From Microcystis elabens FACHB-917 (GTDB taxonomy: Bacteria > Cyanobacteriota > Cyanobacteriia > PCC-6307 > Cyanobiaceae): a stretch of 42,921 bases of DNA. The stretch lies in contig NZ_JACJSZ010000027.1 in NCBI RefSeq assembly GCF_014698445.1, positions 1 to 42,921 of the forward strand, in the 5' to 3' direction. The translations under genes and the position numbers were made by a program. The notes under the pieces were generated by a model. That model had not been told where the DNA came from, ran no database searches, and saw only the letters and a program-made list of their open reading frames with translations. Of the stretch, positions 8,315-18,523 are shown one piece after another (positions within the stretch are counted from its first letter, which is position 1; each line of letters starts with the position of its first letter).

Positions 8315-8833
8315 TCAGAATGGACCAACACCGGCCCGACCGCCCACGGCGATGGCCGCCGGGACGACCGGATCGGCCGCGGACAGGGCGGAATCCAGTG
8401 GCTCGGGCCCGTCCCGCAGCCACTGCTCCAGCAGCAGCACCGCCGCGGCGCTGTCGAGCCGGCCGCTGCGGTCCCCGTGCAGACCGAAGCGCTCGCCGGC
8501 CGCCCAGCTGCTGGCGTGCTCATCCACCCAGGCCAGGGGCAGGGGCTGGCCCAGGGCCACCAGGGCCCGCTCGAGCCGCAGCCCGTAGCGGCGGCAGTGA
8601 ATCCCCTGGGGGGTGGGCCGCTGGGCGGCATCGAGCGGCAGGCCCACCACCAGCGCCGCCACCCGCCGCTGGCATACCAGCGCCAGCAGGCGATCCAGGT
8701 CGTCCTGAAACGCCCCCCGGGCCAGGGCCGGCAGGGGTGTCACCGTGAGCCCAAGGGGATCGCAGCCGGCCAGGCCGATGCGTCGGCGCCCCACGTCCAG
8801 GGCCAGCACCGACCGCGGCCGGGGCGGCGCCAT
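8315..8833 (-). CDS. ruvX: RuvX/YqgF Holliday junction resolvase-like protein
   Basis: 172 residues with RNase H-like fold motifs: VLALDVGRRRIGLAG at the N-terminus with the first catalytic Asp, ALVVGLPLDAAQRPTPQG in the middle, WVDEHASSWAA with the acidic Glu region, and LDSAAAVLLLEQWL carrying the last Asp. The family is linked to pre-16S rRNA 5' end processing and to Holliday junction resolution in different bacteria. Its ATG directly follows the stop of the GNAT gene (TGAATG), and the DUF3727 gene follows, an arrangement I know from picocyanobacteria. Confidence 0.9.
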   Translation of the reverse strand: MAPPRPRSVLALDVGRRRIGLAGCDPLGLTVTPLPALARGAFQDDLDRLLALVCQRRVAALVVGLPLDAAQRPTPQGIHCRRYGLRLERALVALGQPLPLAWVDEHASSWAAGERFGLHGDRSGRLDSAAAVLLLEQWLRDGPEPLDSALSAADPVVPAAIAVGGRAGVGPF

Positions 8834-9925
8834 TCAGCGAAGCACCAGGGGCGAGGCGGGCAGGCTGCCGAAGGGCCCACTCGGGGTGGGCATGGGCCGA
8901 CGCCGCGGCTGCAGCTGCTCCAGCACCGCCTCGATGCGGCGCGCCGCCCGCTTGGCCGGCTGGCCCTCCTGCCGTCGCCAGACGCTGCGGGCCATCAGCA
9001 CCTCCTCACCGTGGGCCTCGGCACCGAGGACCCGCAGCCACTGCTGGCGGTCGTCGTCACCCACCTCGCAGCGCAGCCAGAGGCCACCGCCACCCCGGCC
9101 GATGCGGTGCAGCAACGACTCGGCCGCAGGCCCAAGCAGGTGGCCCCAACCGGGGTGGACGCTCAGCTCCACCGCCTGGCCACCGCCGGGATGCTCATCG
9201 AGCAGACGCACGCCGGCCACGGCTTCGTTGCGGACGGCATCCACCAGCATCCAGCCCTGGCCGCGGCTCTGGTCGAGCAGGTCTTCGATGCGGCGGTCCT
9301 GGAGCTGGCGCAGGTGGGCCGGACAGGTGGCCTGCTCCAGGTGCCACAGCAGCGGGGCGGTGCGGCGGTTGAGTGGACGCAGCAGCAGATCGGACGGCGG
9401 TACGGGGGCGGAACGCTGGGCGGACGGCTGCCAGCGCCAGAGGCGATCGGTGCGCTGGGGCTGGAAACCCTGCTCCCGCAGGGTGGCGAGCCGGGACGTG
9501 TCAAGGCTGGAGGCGGTGGCGATCCAGCTGGCGGCGCCCTTCACCCGGCCGATGGCCTGGCGCAGCAGATCCCCGGCGAGTTCCGCCCCCTCGGTGGCGC
9601 CGAGGGCCAGGCGAAGATGCTGCACCTGCCAGCAGGTGCAGCTGCGGTTGAGCCGGCGGCAGACGATCAGACCGAGGGCCTGCTGGCGGGTGAGTCCCTG
9701 GCGCTGCAGCGCCACCAGCACCTGGGCGGACACCGGCCGGCGACTGGTCAGCGCCGTGAGCAGCCGCTCCGGCAGAGCCAGCAGCAGGGAGCGCTGCAGC
9801 AGCGGCTGCAGCGGCAGGAAGGCGGGATCGTCCAGCAGAGGCAGGTGCCACCCCTGCAGCGGCTCCACCGTCCAGGTGGGGGAGGTTCTGCCCTGGGCAG
9901 GCACTGGCACGGCAGGCACTGGCAC
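8834..9925 (-). CDS. GNAT-family N-acetyltransferase, cyanobacterial
   Basis: About 363 residues. The C-terminal half looks like a GNAT domain: LLRPLNRRTAPLLWHLEQ, EAVAGVRLLDEHPGG, VELSVHPGWGHLLG and a Gln/Leu-rich helix after it. The N-terminal ~170 residues (LLQRSLLLALPERLLTAL and following) resemble a second, weaker acyltransferase-like half, so a tandem GNAT is possible. Substrate is unknown. The GTG at 9923-9925 lies in a small GGCACTGGCACGGCA repeat that contains a second in-frame GTG (9908-9910), so the start is uncertain by a few residues. Its stop abuts ruvX, making it the first gene of the five-gene run. Confidence 0.65.
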   Translation of the reverse strand: MPVPAVPVPAQGRTSPTWTVEPLQGWHLPLLDDPAFLPLQPLLQRSLLLALPERLLTALTSRRPVSAQVLVALQRQGLTRQQALGLIVCRRLNRSCTCWQVQHLRLALGATEGAELAGDLLRQAIGRVKGAASWIATASSLDTSRLATLREQGFQPQRTDRLWRWQPSAQRSAPVPPSDLLLRPLNRRTAPLLWHLEQATCPAHLRQLQDRRIEDLLDQSRGQGWMLVDAVRNEAVAGVRLLDEHPGGGQAVELSVHPGWGHLLGPAAESLLHRIGRGGGGLWLRCEVGDDDRQQWLRVLGAEAHGEEVLMARSVWRRQEGQPAKRAARRIEAVLEQLQPRRRPMPTPSGPFGSLPASPLVLR

Positions 9926-10001
9926 GGCAGACGGGGTGGAGAGGGGGGCGTGGGCGGAGCGTGAGGGACGCCGCTGTCTCTGGCGTCGATGTCTTCTGAT
10001 T

Positions 10002-11180
10002 CTACGTGGGACGCACCAGCACCAGAGGCGTACGTTCGTTGGCGTTGCCGGCGGGATTGGGGCGCAGGGCCCGCATCAGCAGGGCTTCGTCGGTGCCGCC
10101 GCTGGCGGCCAGCACCTTCACCCGTCCCAGGTCGTTGACGTCCACCACCGCCACCGCCACCCCGAGGGCCGACGCCATCCGCTCGCACCAGGCGGCCGGC
10201 TGGTCCGGTCCGAGCACGATCGTCTGGTCGTAGGGCGGCGTGGTGCCGGTGATGTCGTCGATCAGACGGGCCTGCTCACCGGCCAGCCGATAGAACCAGC
10301 CCTTGCTGCCCACCAGTTTCAGGGCGGTGCCCACCACCCAGGCCACCAGCACCCGTGCGGGGCCGGAGACATCGATCAGCGTCTGGAGGCCGCAGGCCGT
10401 GGCCAGGGAGCTGGTGGGGTGGAAGGCCCGGCAGAGCAGGCGGGCCAGGAAGGAGGGTTCGACCGTGGACGGGTGGTGGTAGCGCCCCTGGATCACCGCC
10501 AGGGGCGTCTCGCCGATGGTGAGCACATCCCCGGGCTGCAGCAGCCCCTCGGTGTAGCGCCGCAGGACCGCCAGAGGATCGTCGAGAACCCCGAGCAGGT
10601 GGGTGCGCACGGGCAGCACCCGGCAGCGTTCCCCCTCGCGCCAGCCCGGGTCGGCCGGATCCCCCGGCTCCGGTTTCTGCAGCGGCAGCAGGATCCCCTG
10701 GCGCCGCTGCAGCCGCCCGAAGGGCCCGTAGTTCACCCAGTGGATATCCATCCAGAGGGTATCGAGCACGCTCTCCAGGTCGAGGCCGCCGGGCCCGGTG
10801 AGATTGAGGCGGATGTGGGCGGCGGTGGTCTTGCGGCCCTTGACGATGTAGGCGGCCCAGTAGCCGTCGGGACGGGCCTCCTCATCGGGGTGCAGCGGCG
10901 TGATCCGCAGTTCGTGACCCACCTGGCTGACGTCGCTGCGGCCCAGCAGCGTGGGCACCACGGTGATTTCGGGCACCATCACCTCCATGCGGGGGTGGGG
11001 GTTGCGGATGCTGACCTCGCCGGTGATCTCCAGGCCCTGGGCCCGACGTCGCACCTGGAAGGCGCCCGGCAGCAGCTGCAGGGGGGAGGCGGGCCGCAGG
11101 CGGTGGCGCAGTTCAAGCACCATCAGCCCCAGGCCGAGGAGCAGCAGCAGGACCAGCAGGAAGGAAACGGGGAACGGCAA
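10002..11180 (-). CDS. Membrane-anchored CofE-like (F420-0:gamma-glutamyl ligase family) protein
   Basis: About 392 residues from a TTG at 11178-11180. An N-terminal transmembrane segment (PFPVSFLLVLLLLLGLGLMV) precedes a domain with LLQPGDVLTIGETPLAVIQG, GSKGWFYRLAGEQARLIDD and VAVAVVDVNDLGRVKVLAAS, which resemble CofE/FbiB-type ligases. In cyanobacteria such proteins are annotated as F420-0 ligases though the full F420 pathway is often absent, so the real substrate is unclear. No ATG fits before the membrane segment; longer frames enter the divergent phoH. The start is therefore inferred. Divergent from phoH with a gap of about 85 bases that must hold both promoters. Confidence 0.6.
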   Translation of the reverse strand: MPFPVSFLLVLLLLLGLGLMVLELRHRLRPASPLQLLPGAFQVRRRAQGLEITGEVSIRNPHPRMEVMVPEITVVPTLLGRSDVSQVGHELRITPLHPDEEARPDGYWAAYIVKGRKTTAAHIRLNLTGPGGLDLESVLDTLWMDIHWVNYGPFGRLQRRQGILLPLQKPEPGDPADPGWREGERCRVLPVRTHLLGVLDDPLAVLRRYTEGLLQPGDVLTIGETPLAVIQGRYHHPSTVEPSFLARLLCRAFHPTSSLATACGLQTLIDVSGPARVLVAWVVGTALKLVGSKGWFYRLAGEQARLIDDITGTTPPYDQTIVLGPDQPAAWCERMASALGVAVAVVDVNDLGRVKVLAASGGTDEALLMRALRPNPAGNANERTPLVLVRPT

Positions 11181-11265
11181 GCCGATACGTCGGGGAATGT
11201 CCGGCCGGAGCGTAGATGCACCCGCGGACCTAGCTTCGGCCCCATGGAACCGGCAGGTCACTGGC

Positions 11266-12645
11266 ATGCGCAAGACCTTCGTGCTCGACACCAACGTGTT
11301 GCTGCATGATCCCCAGGCCCTGAACCGGTTCGAGGACAACCAGGTGGTGATCCCGATCGAGGTGGTCGAGGAGATCGACCGCTTCAAGCGGGACCCCTCC
11401 GAGAAGGGCCGCAACGCTCGCCAGGTGTCGCGCCTGCTGGATCAGCTGCGCGAGCAGGGCAACCTGGCCGAAGGGGTGCCCATCGACGGCGACAGCGGCG
11501 GCACCCTGAAGGTGGTGTTCTGCCGCAGCGAGACCCTGCGCCAGCTCCCCCCGGAGCTGAAGGCGGGCAACGGCGACAACAACATCCTGGCCGTGGCCCT
11601 GGAGCAGCGCCTGCAGGAGGTGGTGGGCAGCCAGCCGCCGGTGGTGCTCGTCACCAAGGACACCAACCTGCGCATCAAGGCCGATGCGGTGGGCCTGATC
11701 GCCCAGGACTACACCACCGACAAGGTGGACATGGCGGACCTCTACCCGGGCTTCTGCGAACGCTGGCTGGGCGCCGAACTGATGGACCGGGTGAAGGCCG
11801 GCGACGGCCTGCCGGCGGACGTCATTCCCGAGCAGCCGGTTCCCGTCGCCCCGCTGCAGGCGAATGAGGGGGTGACCCTGGTGGATCTGGCCCAGCCGGC
11901 CCACACTCTGCTGGCCCGCTTCAACGGCCGCACCGGGACCCTGCAGCCTCTGCAGAAGTCAGCCAAGGCGAAGATGGGTCGCATCCAGCCCCGCAACCGG
12001 GAGCAGTCCTTCGCCCTCGATCTGCTGCTCGATCCGGCGGTCGCCCTGGTGACCCTGGTGGGCAAGGCCGGCACCGGCAAGACCCTGCTGGCCCTGGCGG
12101 CGGGTCTGCACCAGGTGGCCGACGAGCACCTCTACGAACGGCTGCTCGTGACCCGCCCAGTGATCTCCCTGGGCAAGGAGATGGGCTTCCTGCCCGGGGA
12201 TCTGGAGGAGAAGATGGCCCCCTGGATGCAACCGATCGTCGACAACCTCGACTTCCTGCTCGGTGGCGACGAGGGCCAGACCGCCAGGGGGGGCCACCGC
12301 CCGCCCCGCAGCAACTGGAGCGACCTCAAGGGCATGGGCCTGCTGGAAGTGGAGGCGATCAGCTACATCCGGGGCCGCTCGATCCCCCGCCAGTTCATGG
12401 TGGTGGACGAGGCCCAGAACCTCACTCCCCATGAGGTGAAGACGATCGTCACCCGGGTGGGGGAAGGCACCAAGATCGTGCTCACCGGCGACCCCTACCA
12501 GATCGACAATCCCTACGTCGATGCGGAGAGCAACGGGCTCACCTGGCTGGTGGAGCGCTTCAAGGGCCAGCTGCTCTCGGGCCACATCACCCTGATGCGT
12601 GGGGAACGCTCCGAACTGGCCGAGCTGGCCGCCAACCTGCTCTGA
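11266..12645 (+). CDS. phoH: PIN domain-PhoH ATPase (YlaK type)
   Basis: 459 residues. An N-terminal PIN-like nuclease domain (KTFVLDTNVLLHDP, with acidic residues near VEEIDRFK and further down) is joined to a C-terminal PhoH ATPase: Walker A in LVGKAGTGKTLLALAAG, Walker B in FMVVDEAQNLTPHE, and IVLTGDPYQIDNPYVD as the sensor region. PIN-PhoH proteins have been described as RNA helicase/ribonucleases. The ATG at 11266 begins exactly at the PIN strand; upstream sequence in frame belongs to the promoter region of the divergent CofE-like gene. Confidence 0.92.
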   Translation: MRKTFVLDTNVLLHDPQALNRFEDNQVVIPIEVVEEIDRFKRDPSEKGRNARQVSRLLDQLREQGNLAEGVPIDGDSGGTLKVVFCRSETLRQLPPELKAGNGDNNILAVALEQRLQEVVGSQPPVVLVTKDTNLRIKADAVGLIAQDYTTDKVDMADLYPGFCERWLGAELMDRVKAGDGLPADVIPEQPVPVAPLQANEGVTLVDLAQPAHTLLARFNGRTGTLQPLQKSAKAKMGRIQPRNREQSFALDLLLDPAVALVTLVGKAGTGKTLLALAAGLHQVADEHLYERLLVTRPVISLGKEMGFLPGDLEEKMAPWMQPIVDNLDFLLGGDEGQTARGGHRPPRSNWSDLKGMGLLEVEAISYIRGRSIPRQFMVVDEAQNLTPHEVKTIVTRVGEGTKIVLTGDPYQIDNPYVDAESNGLTWLVERFKGQLLSGHITLMRGERSELAELAANLL

Positions 12646-12677
12646 GCCGACACACGGAGGGATTCAGGGCAGGAAGG

Positions 12678-13155
12678 TCAGGTGATGTCCCAGCAGACCG
12701 CGACCCGCAGCATGGCCTGACGGTGGTTCTCCTCGGCCTGCAGGCCCAGACACAGCACACCACTTGCCTCCCCGGTCCAGGAGCGGCGGTTGATCTGTCG
12801 GGCCGGTGTGCCCTCCCAGTCGATGGATCCCGGACTTGTGGGCCACGGCGCACTATTCGGCGAAGGCCACCGTCTCGAGGATGCTTCTGGAGGCTTCGGT
12901 CGCGGCCATGGCACGGTGGCACTGGGCGATGGCGATGACACTCAGGAGGCCCACGATGGCGGCCACGATCATCAGCTCCAGAAGCGTGAAACCCGACGCT
13001 GCGGAAGAACGCAGGCCTGCGGAGAGGGGGCCCCTGAGATGGGAGATGACCCTGGGAACCGTGGAGCGGCCGGTCCGCTGGAGAACGCCGCGGACACACG
13101 GGGAATGGACTTCAGGGCAAAGGCTCTGGGGCATCTCGGGCGCGGGTGTCACCAT
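12678..13155 (-). pseudogene. Type IV pilin-like gene broken by TAG and a frameshift
   Basis: Read leftward, the prepilin motif appears as SAASG followed by FTLLELMIVAAIVGLLSVIA, the peptidase cleavage site and hydrophobic helix of a type IV pilin. The same frame then runs through TEASRSILETVAFAE to TAG at 12853-12855 and continues with CAVAHKSG, as expected if the TAG replaced a sense codon. Shortly after, the pilin-like C-terminus (GSIDWEGTPARQ, SGVLCLGLQAEEN, LRVAVCWDIT) is in another frame, ending at 12678. Two lesions are therefore needed to restore a ~150-residue pilin. The start is uncertain; leader candidates include an ATG near 13155. It lies alone between phoH and fumC. Confidence 0.65.
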
Positions 13156-13349
13156 CCTTGTCGGCCGGGGGAAGTCGGTCCTGAAGTTGAACCTCAAGCC
13201 AAGAAAGGCTGATTCTGATGAGCAAGCCAACCGAAGATCGTCCGACGGGACAAACTCCAGTGACGGTCAGCGTGGGTGATGTCGTGAAGCTTACGGACGA
13301 TCCAGAGAAATCAACCCTGCCGCTCGTCCCGGCCCTTCAGCCTCCGGAC

Positions 13350-14728
<1,379 letters not shown>

Positions 14729-14729
<1 letters not shown>

Positions 14730-15322
14730 CAGCGGGACGCCACCACTTCGCTGTTGAGTTCGTTGAAGCTCAAGGTGGCGCTGTTCCCCGAACCGGGCGC
14801 CATCGGAATGCCGGTGGCTGAGCTCACGGCCGTGTTGATGGCATCCACACTCACCTGGCCGTGGCGGTCGAAGACGACCCGGCCAGTGCCGTCGATCACC
14901 ACCACCTGGGGAATCGTGCCGTCCCAGTAGCGGGCGGGATCGGCCGCGCCCGTATCGGGTCGGTTCTGGAGCGGATCGGTGACCAGCGGGATCAGGTCGA
15001 TGGCGTTGCCCCAGACCCGCTGCAGCTCCGACACCACCGGCGCGAACTGCTTGCTGACGCGGCTGTCGTCGAGGTAATAGACGAGGACCGCCACCCGGTG
15101 CTCCTCCAGGGACTGGGCCAGGCTGCTGCGGGGCGGCACCAGGGAGCCGTTGCCGGCGTAGAGGGCGAAGATGTTGCCGTCGTAGCGGTCGTTCTCCAGG
15201 CTGGCCGCCGCCTCCCCCGGGGCCCAGACCAGCCCGAGCACCACGGTCAGCAGCAGGGCCCAGAGGCCGGCGAGGGGCCGGGAGCGCGAGCGGAGCAAGG
15301 GGGAACGGGCAGTTGGCGCCAT
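14729..15322 (-). CDS. Thylakoid thioredoxin-like photosystem I accumulation factor
   Basis: 197 residues. A basic, hydrophobic N-terminus ([18 protein letters not shown]) serves as signal or anchor. The rest is thioredoxin-like: [57 protein letters not shown]. The CxxC of active thioredoxins is absent; the corresponding position lies near [10 protein letters not shown]. This matches the cyanobacterial family annotated as a thylakoid membrane photosystem I accumulation factor. It is coupled by TGATG to fumC. Confidence 0.75.
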
Positions 15323-15344
15323 TGTGCCGTGGGGCCCGGCCGCC

Positions 15345-17057
15345 TCAGCTGCGGTTCAGGCTGCGGCCCATCCCCTGGACGATGCCACGACCCACCAGGC
15401 CGATCGCCCGGCCGAGCACCTGGGTCAGGAGCACCACCAGGAGGTCGCCAAGGCGTTTGAGGAGGCTGCGGAGCTGGGGACCCAGGGCATCGCGGGCCTC
15501 CAGGGCCAGGGTCACCGCCTGCTGCACCCAGCCCAGCTGGCGCAGTTCGGCATCCCGGGGCTCAGTGAGATCCACGCAGTCGATGGCGCCCTCGCCCAGG
15601 CGAAACAGGGGTCGCCGGCTCTCATAGAGATGGACGGGGCGCTCGAACCAGCTGGTCCAGCGCTGCTGGGCATTGAGCTGGTTGCGCAGCCGTTCCAGGT
15701 TGCGGGTGGCGAGCAGCTCGGGGCGCAGCAGGTAGCGCCGCAGCTCGGGCCACTCGGCGCAGACCGCCAGCACCTCGGCGCTGATCAGCTCGGCACTGCG
15801 CACCAGCCAGTTGCTGAGCAGCAGTTCGAGGTAGAGGACCGCCTGGGGCTCATCCGGAGCCATCAGCCGGCCGTCCACCAGCAGCGGACGGGCCTGCAGC
15901 AAGGGGCTGAGCATGGCGGCGGGTTCGGGCAGCTCCAGGTCATCGACATCGAAGCGGCTGCGGTGCAGCAGGGTCTCGGCCACCGGGCAGAGCCGGCCCT
16001 CCATCGGCAGCTGCACATAGGACCCGGCCATGGAGCGCAGGGCCTGCTGGCGCAGCTCGGGCTGGAGCTCCCGCCAGAGCCGCTCGAGCTGCTCGCCCCG
16101 GGGATCGTCCTGCAGCAGCCGCTGGCGCAGTCGGTCGAACTGCTCCAGCAGCCCCAGCAGCAGGTCGTTGCGGCGGGAGGCCTGGAGGCCGTCGAGGGCC
16201 AGCAGCTGGCCGCTATTGTTGCTGGGGCCGGAGGCGGCTGCTTCCCTGAGCCTGCCGCGCAGGGCCTCCCAGAGCCCTTCGGCGGTCCGCTGCCGCAGGG
16301 TGATCGCCACGCTCCGGGCGGCGGGGCTCGCCTCGACCCCGGGTTCGGCGGGAGCGGAAGCGACGGCGGGCGCTCCGCCCTCGCCGTCGAAAGGCTGGCC
16401 CCAGGCCAGGCTCACCGGCCCCCAGAGCCAGAGCAGCAGCCGCCGGGCCATCCGCAGCTCCCGTACCCGGCCCTGCAGCAGCAGCAACGGCAGCAGATCG
16501 ACCGGCGGGGGATCCAGCAGGCGCAGGCAGAGGCGGAGTTCGGCATCGATCTGCTGCAGGCCGCTCAGCAGCAGCCACTGGCCCAGGCCCATCGGCATGG
16601 AGGGGGCGGGGTCGTCGCCGGGCCGCGCCGCGGCGATGGCCAGGACCCGGCCGCCGGCCAGCAGGGTGGTGACCGCCTGCCGCAGGCTGTCGACATCGGC
16701 CTGCTCGAGCAGCCCCTGGGCCGGCAGCTGCAGCAGCACATCGCTGGCGTAGCGGTGGTTCGCGGGCAGCAGCAGCAGCAGCGGCGCCGGGTGCCAGCGC
16801 TCCAGCAGCCGGCGGCTCTCGGCGTCGAGGGCCTGGGGTTCGGGCAGGCTGCCCAGGCACCAGAGGACGAGCTGGGGTGCCCCCTGGACCTCCTCGGGGC
16901 CCACCACACGGCTGCCGCCCCAGCCGTCCGGATCGCCACCGCCGTCTTTGTCGCCGCTGCGGCCTGGGGGCTCGAGCCAGCTGGTGAGGCCCGCTCGCTC
17001 AAGGGGGTCGGCGAACAGCAGCAGCTGGGGAAGGGGCCGTGCTGGACGTCGTCCCAC
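15345..17057 (-). CDS. DUF3685 (Ycf55-related) cyanobacterial protein
   Basis: 570 residues from a GTG at 17055-17057. The N-terminal ~150 residues look like a degenerate receiver/response-regulator fold (LPQLLLFADPLERAGLTSWL, PQLVLWCLGSLPEPQALDA, LLLLPANHRYASDVLLQLPA), and the C-terminal half carries the DUF3685/Ycf55-like helical region (LNAQQRWTSWFERPVHLYES, GEGAIDCVDLTEPRDAELRQ, LLKRLGDLLVVLLTQVLGRA). Leucine- and glutamine-rich helices fill the middle. Function is unknown. It ends 22 bases before the photosystem I factor gene and is followed upstream by fur. Confidence 0.7.
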   Translation of the reverse strand: MGRRPARPLPQLLLFADPLERAGLTSWLEPPGRSGDKDGGGDPDGWGGSRVVGPEEVQGAPQLVLWCLGSLPEPQALDAESRRLLERWHPAPLLLLLPANHRYASDVLLQLPAQGLLEQADVDSLRQAVTTLLAGGRVLAIAAARPGDDPAPSMPMGLGQWLLLSGLQQIDAELRLCLRLLDPPPVDLLPLLLLQGRVRELRMARRLLLWLWGPVSLAWGQPFDGEGGAPAVASAPAEPGVEASPAARSVAITLRQRTAEGLWEALRGRLREAAASGPSNNSGQLLALDGLQASRRNDLLLGLLEQFDRLRQRLLQDDPRGEQLERLWRELQPELRQQALRSMAGSYVQLPMEGRLCPVAETLLHRSRFDVDDLELPEPAAMLSPLLQARPLLVDGRLMAPDEPQAVLYLELLLSNWLVRSAELISAEVLAVCAEWPELRRYLLRPELLATRNLERLRNQLNAQQRWTSWFERPVHLYESRRPLFRLGEGAIDCVDLTEPRDAELRQLGWVQQAVTLALEARDALGPQLRSLLKRLGDLLVVLLTQVLGRAIGLVGRGIVQGMGRSLNRS

Positions 17058-17120
17058 GTTGCCAACGACATGATCGCCCGACCTTAACCAAGGCCCGGGC
17101 CTTTCTCCAGTACCGACCTT

Positions 17121-17615
17121 TCAGACGGAGCGGGGACGGCCCGAGAGGTGCAGGGTGTACGACTCGATCGCATAGCCCGTCTGGTCCTCGATCTGCCGGA
17201 GGAGGTCGTCGGGGAGCAGAACGTCGAGGTCGTGAATGTCGCCGGACTGAGTGCAGGTCAGATGGCTGTGGGGATCGGCGCGGTAGCCATAGAGACGACC
17301 ACTGGCCCGCTCGATGCATTCGATCACGCCGGCCGATTGCAACGCCTCGAGATTCTGGTAGACGGAGGTGTGGCCGATGGGGCGGCCCTGGTTATTGAGC
17401 TTATCGAAGATGTCGCGGGCGGAAAGATGGCTCTTCTCGTGCCAGAGAAGATCCAGCACCATGCGCCGCTGGCGGCTCAGCCGCATGCCCAGCTCCCGGC
17501 AGCGCAGGTAGACCTCCTCCACCCGGGACGGGGCCTTGGCCACCGGTTGGCGATCACCGGACTCGCCGCGGCCGTGGGAGGCCGCGGGGGATGGGGTGGT
17601 CGTGGGGGAAGGCAA
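17121..17615 (-). CDS. Fur/PerR-family transcriptional regulator
   Basis: 164 residues. After a Pro/Ser-rich N-terminal extension comes the winged helix (LRCRELGMRLSRQRRMVLDL, GRPIGHTSVYQNLEALQSAG) and a dimerisation domain with RADPHSHLTCTQSGDIHDLD. In the family the HxHxxCxxC segment supplies a structural zinc; here only the first Cys is present (CTQSG) and no C-terminal CxxC is seen. This resembles cyanobacterial FurC/PerR-type members rather than Fur or Zur. Metal and regulon cannot be assigned. The frame may start later than 17615, because the first ~28 residues are not conserved family sequence. Confidence 0.85.
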   Translation of the reverse strand: MPSPTTTPSPAASHGRGESGDRQPVAKAPSRVEEVYLRCRELGMRLSRQRRMVLDLLWHEKSHLSARDIFDKLNNQGRPIGHTSVYQNLEALQSAGVIECIERASGRLYGYRADPHSHLTCTQSGDIHDLDVLLPDDLLRQIEDQTGYAIESYTLHLSGRPRSV

Positions 17616-17692
17616 TCGGTGCCTCTATCACATTGGCTCCGTTATAGAGCAGTTGCCCGGACACCGGCATGGCCCAGATCCGCGGTCCGGCA

Positions 17693-18454
17693 TCAGGCGA
17701 TCGGCAGCCGCAGGGGATCCTGCAGCCGACCGTCACCGAGGGCCTGCAGCGCCTCGGCCAGCTCCACCCGACCGTCGTAGAGCGCCCGGCCCACGATCAC
17801 CCCCTCGACTCCGAGGGGCTCGAGGCTCAGGAGGCTGAGCAGATCGGTGAGGCTGCCCACACCGCCCGAGGCGATCACCGGCAGGGAGGTGGCCTGGGCC
17901 ATGGCCCGCAGGGCCGTCAGGTTGGGGCCCTCCAGGGTGCCGTCGGTAGCGATGTCGGTACTGATGATCGCCGCCACGCCGGTGCCCTCCAGGCTGGCGG
18001 CCAGGGCCGTGGCCTCCACCGTGCTCTGCTCGATCCAGCCGCGGGTGGCCACCCGGCCGTCGTTGGCATCGATCCCCACCACGATCCGTCCCGGGTGGCG
18101 GCCGGCCAGATCGAGCACCAGCGCCGGATTCTCCACGGCGACCGTGCCCAGGATCACCCGGTCCACACCCCAGCCCAGCAGCTGCACGACCCGCTCCGCC
18201 GAACGCACCCCTCCCCCCAGCTGCACCGGGATCTCCAGGGCCGCGGCGATGGCCTGGACGGCGCCGTCATTGCGGGGTTCGCCGCTTCTGGCTCCATCGA
18301 GATCCACCAGGTGCAGACGTGTGGCCCCCTGGCGCTGCCACTCCAGGGCCTGGGCCACCGGATCGTCGCTGAAGCGCGTGACCCGCCCGTAATCCCCCTG
18401 ATGCAGACGCACGCAATGGCCGTCGAGCAGATCGATGGCGGGGATGACTTGCAT
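17693..18454 (-). CDS. hisA: Phosphoribosylformimino-AICAR isomerase HisA
   Basis: Fourth step of histidine synthesis: isomerisation of ProFAR. The 253 residues form a (beta-alpha)8 barrel with [20 protein letters not shown] (first catalytic Asp), [71 protein letters not shown] (second catalytic Asp) and [18 protein letters not shown]. The ATG at 18452-18454 matches the usual N-terminus; an ATG five codons earlier (18467-18469) is also possible. Divergent from the small gene at 18524. Confidence 0.95.
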   Translation of the reverse strand: MQVIPAIDLLDGHCVRLHQGDYGRVTRFSDDPVAQALEWQRQGATRLHLVDLDGARSGEPRNDGAVQAIAAALEIPVQLGGGVRSAERVVQLLGWGVDRVILGTVAVENPALVLDLAGRHPGRIVVGIDANDGRVATRGWIEQSTVEATALAASLEGTGVAAIISTDIATDGTLEGPNLTALRAMAQATSLPVIASGGVGSLTDLLSLLSLEPLGVEGVIVGRALYDGRVELAEALQALGDGRLQDPLRLPIA

Positions 18455-18523
18455 GGAAAGGGAGGACATTGCCGCTCGCGGCTCCATCCTGTGCCATGAC
18501 GCCGCCCGGATGATGCGGACCTG

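Noticed and set aside
4532-13155. Idea that TAG is recoded in this organism because two genes have an in-frame TAG
   Set aside because: Each broken gene has its own explanation (island decay; pilin also has a frameshift), TAG also serves as the apparent stop of the second ISAs1 remnant (38285-38287), and no suppressor tRNA is visible.
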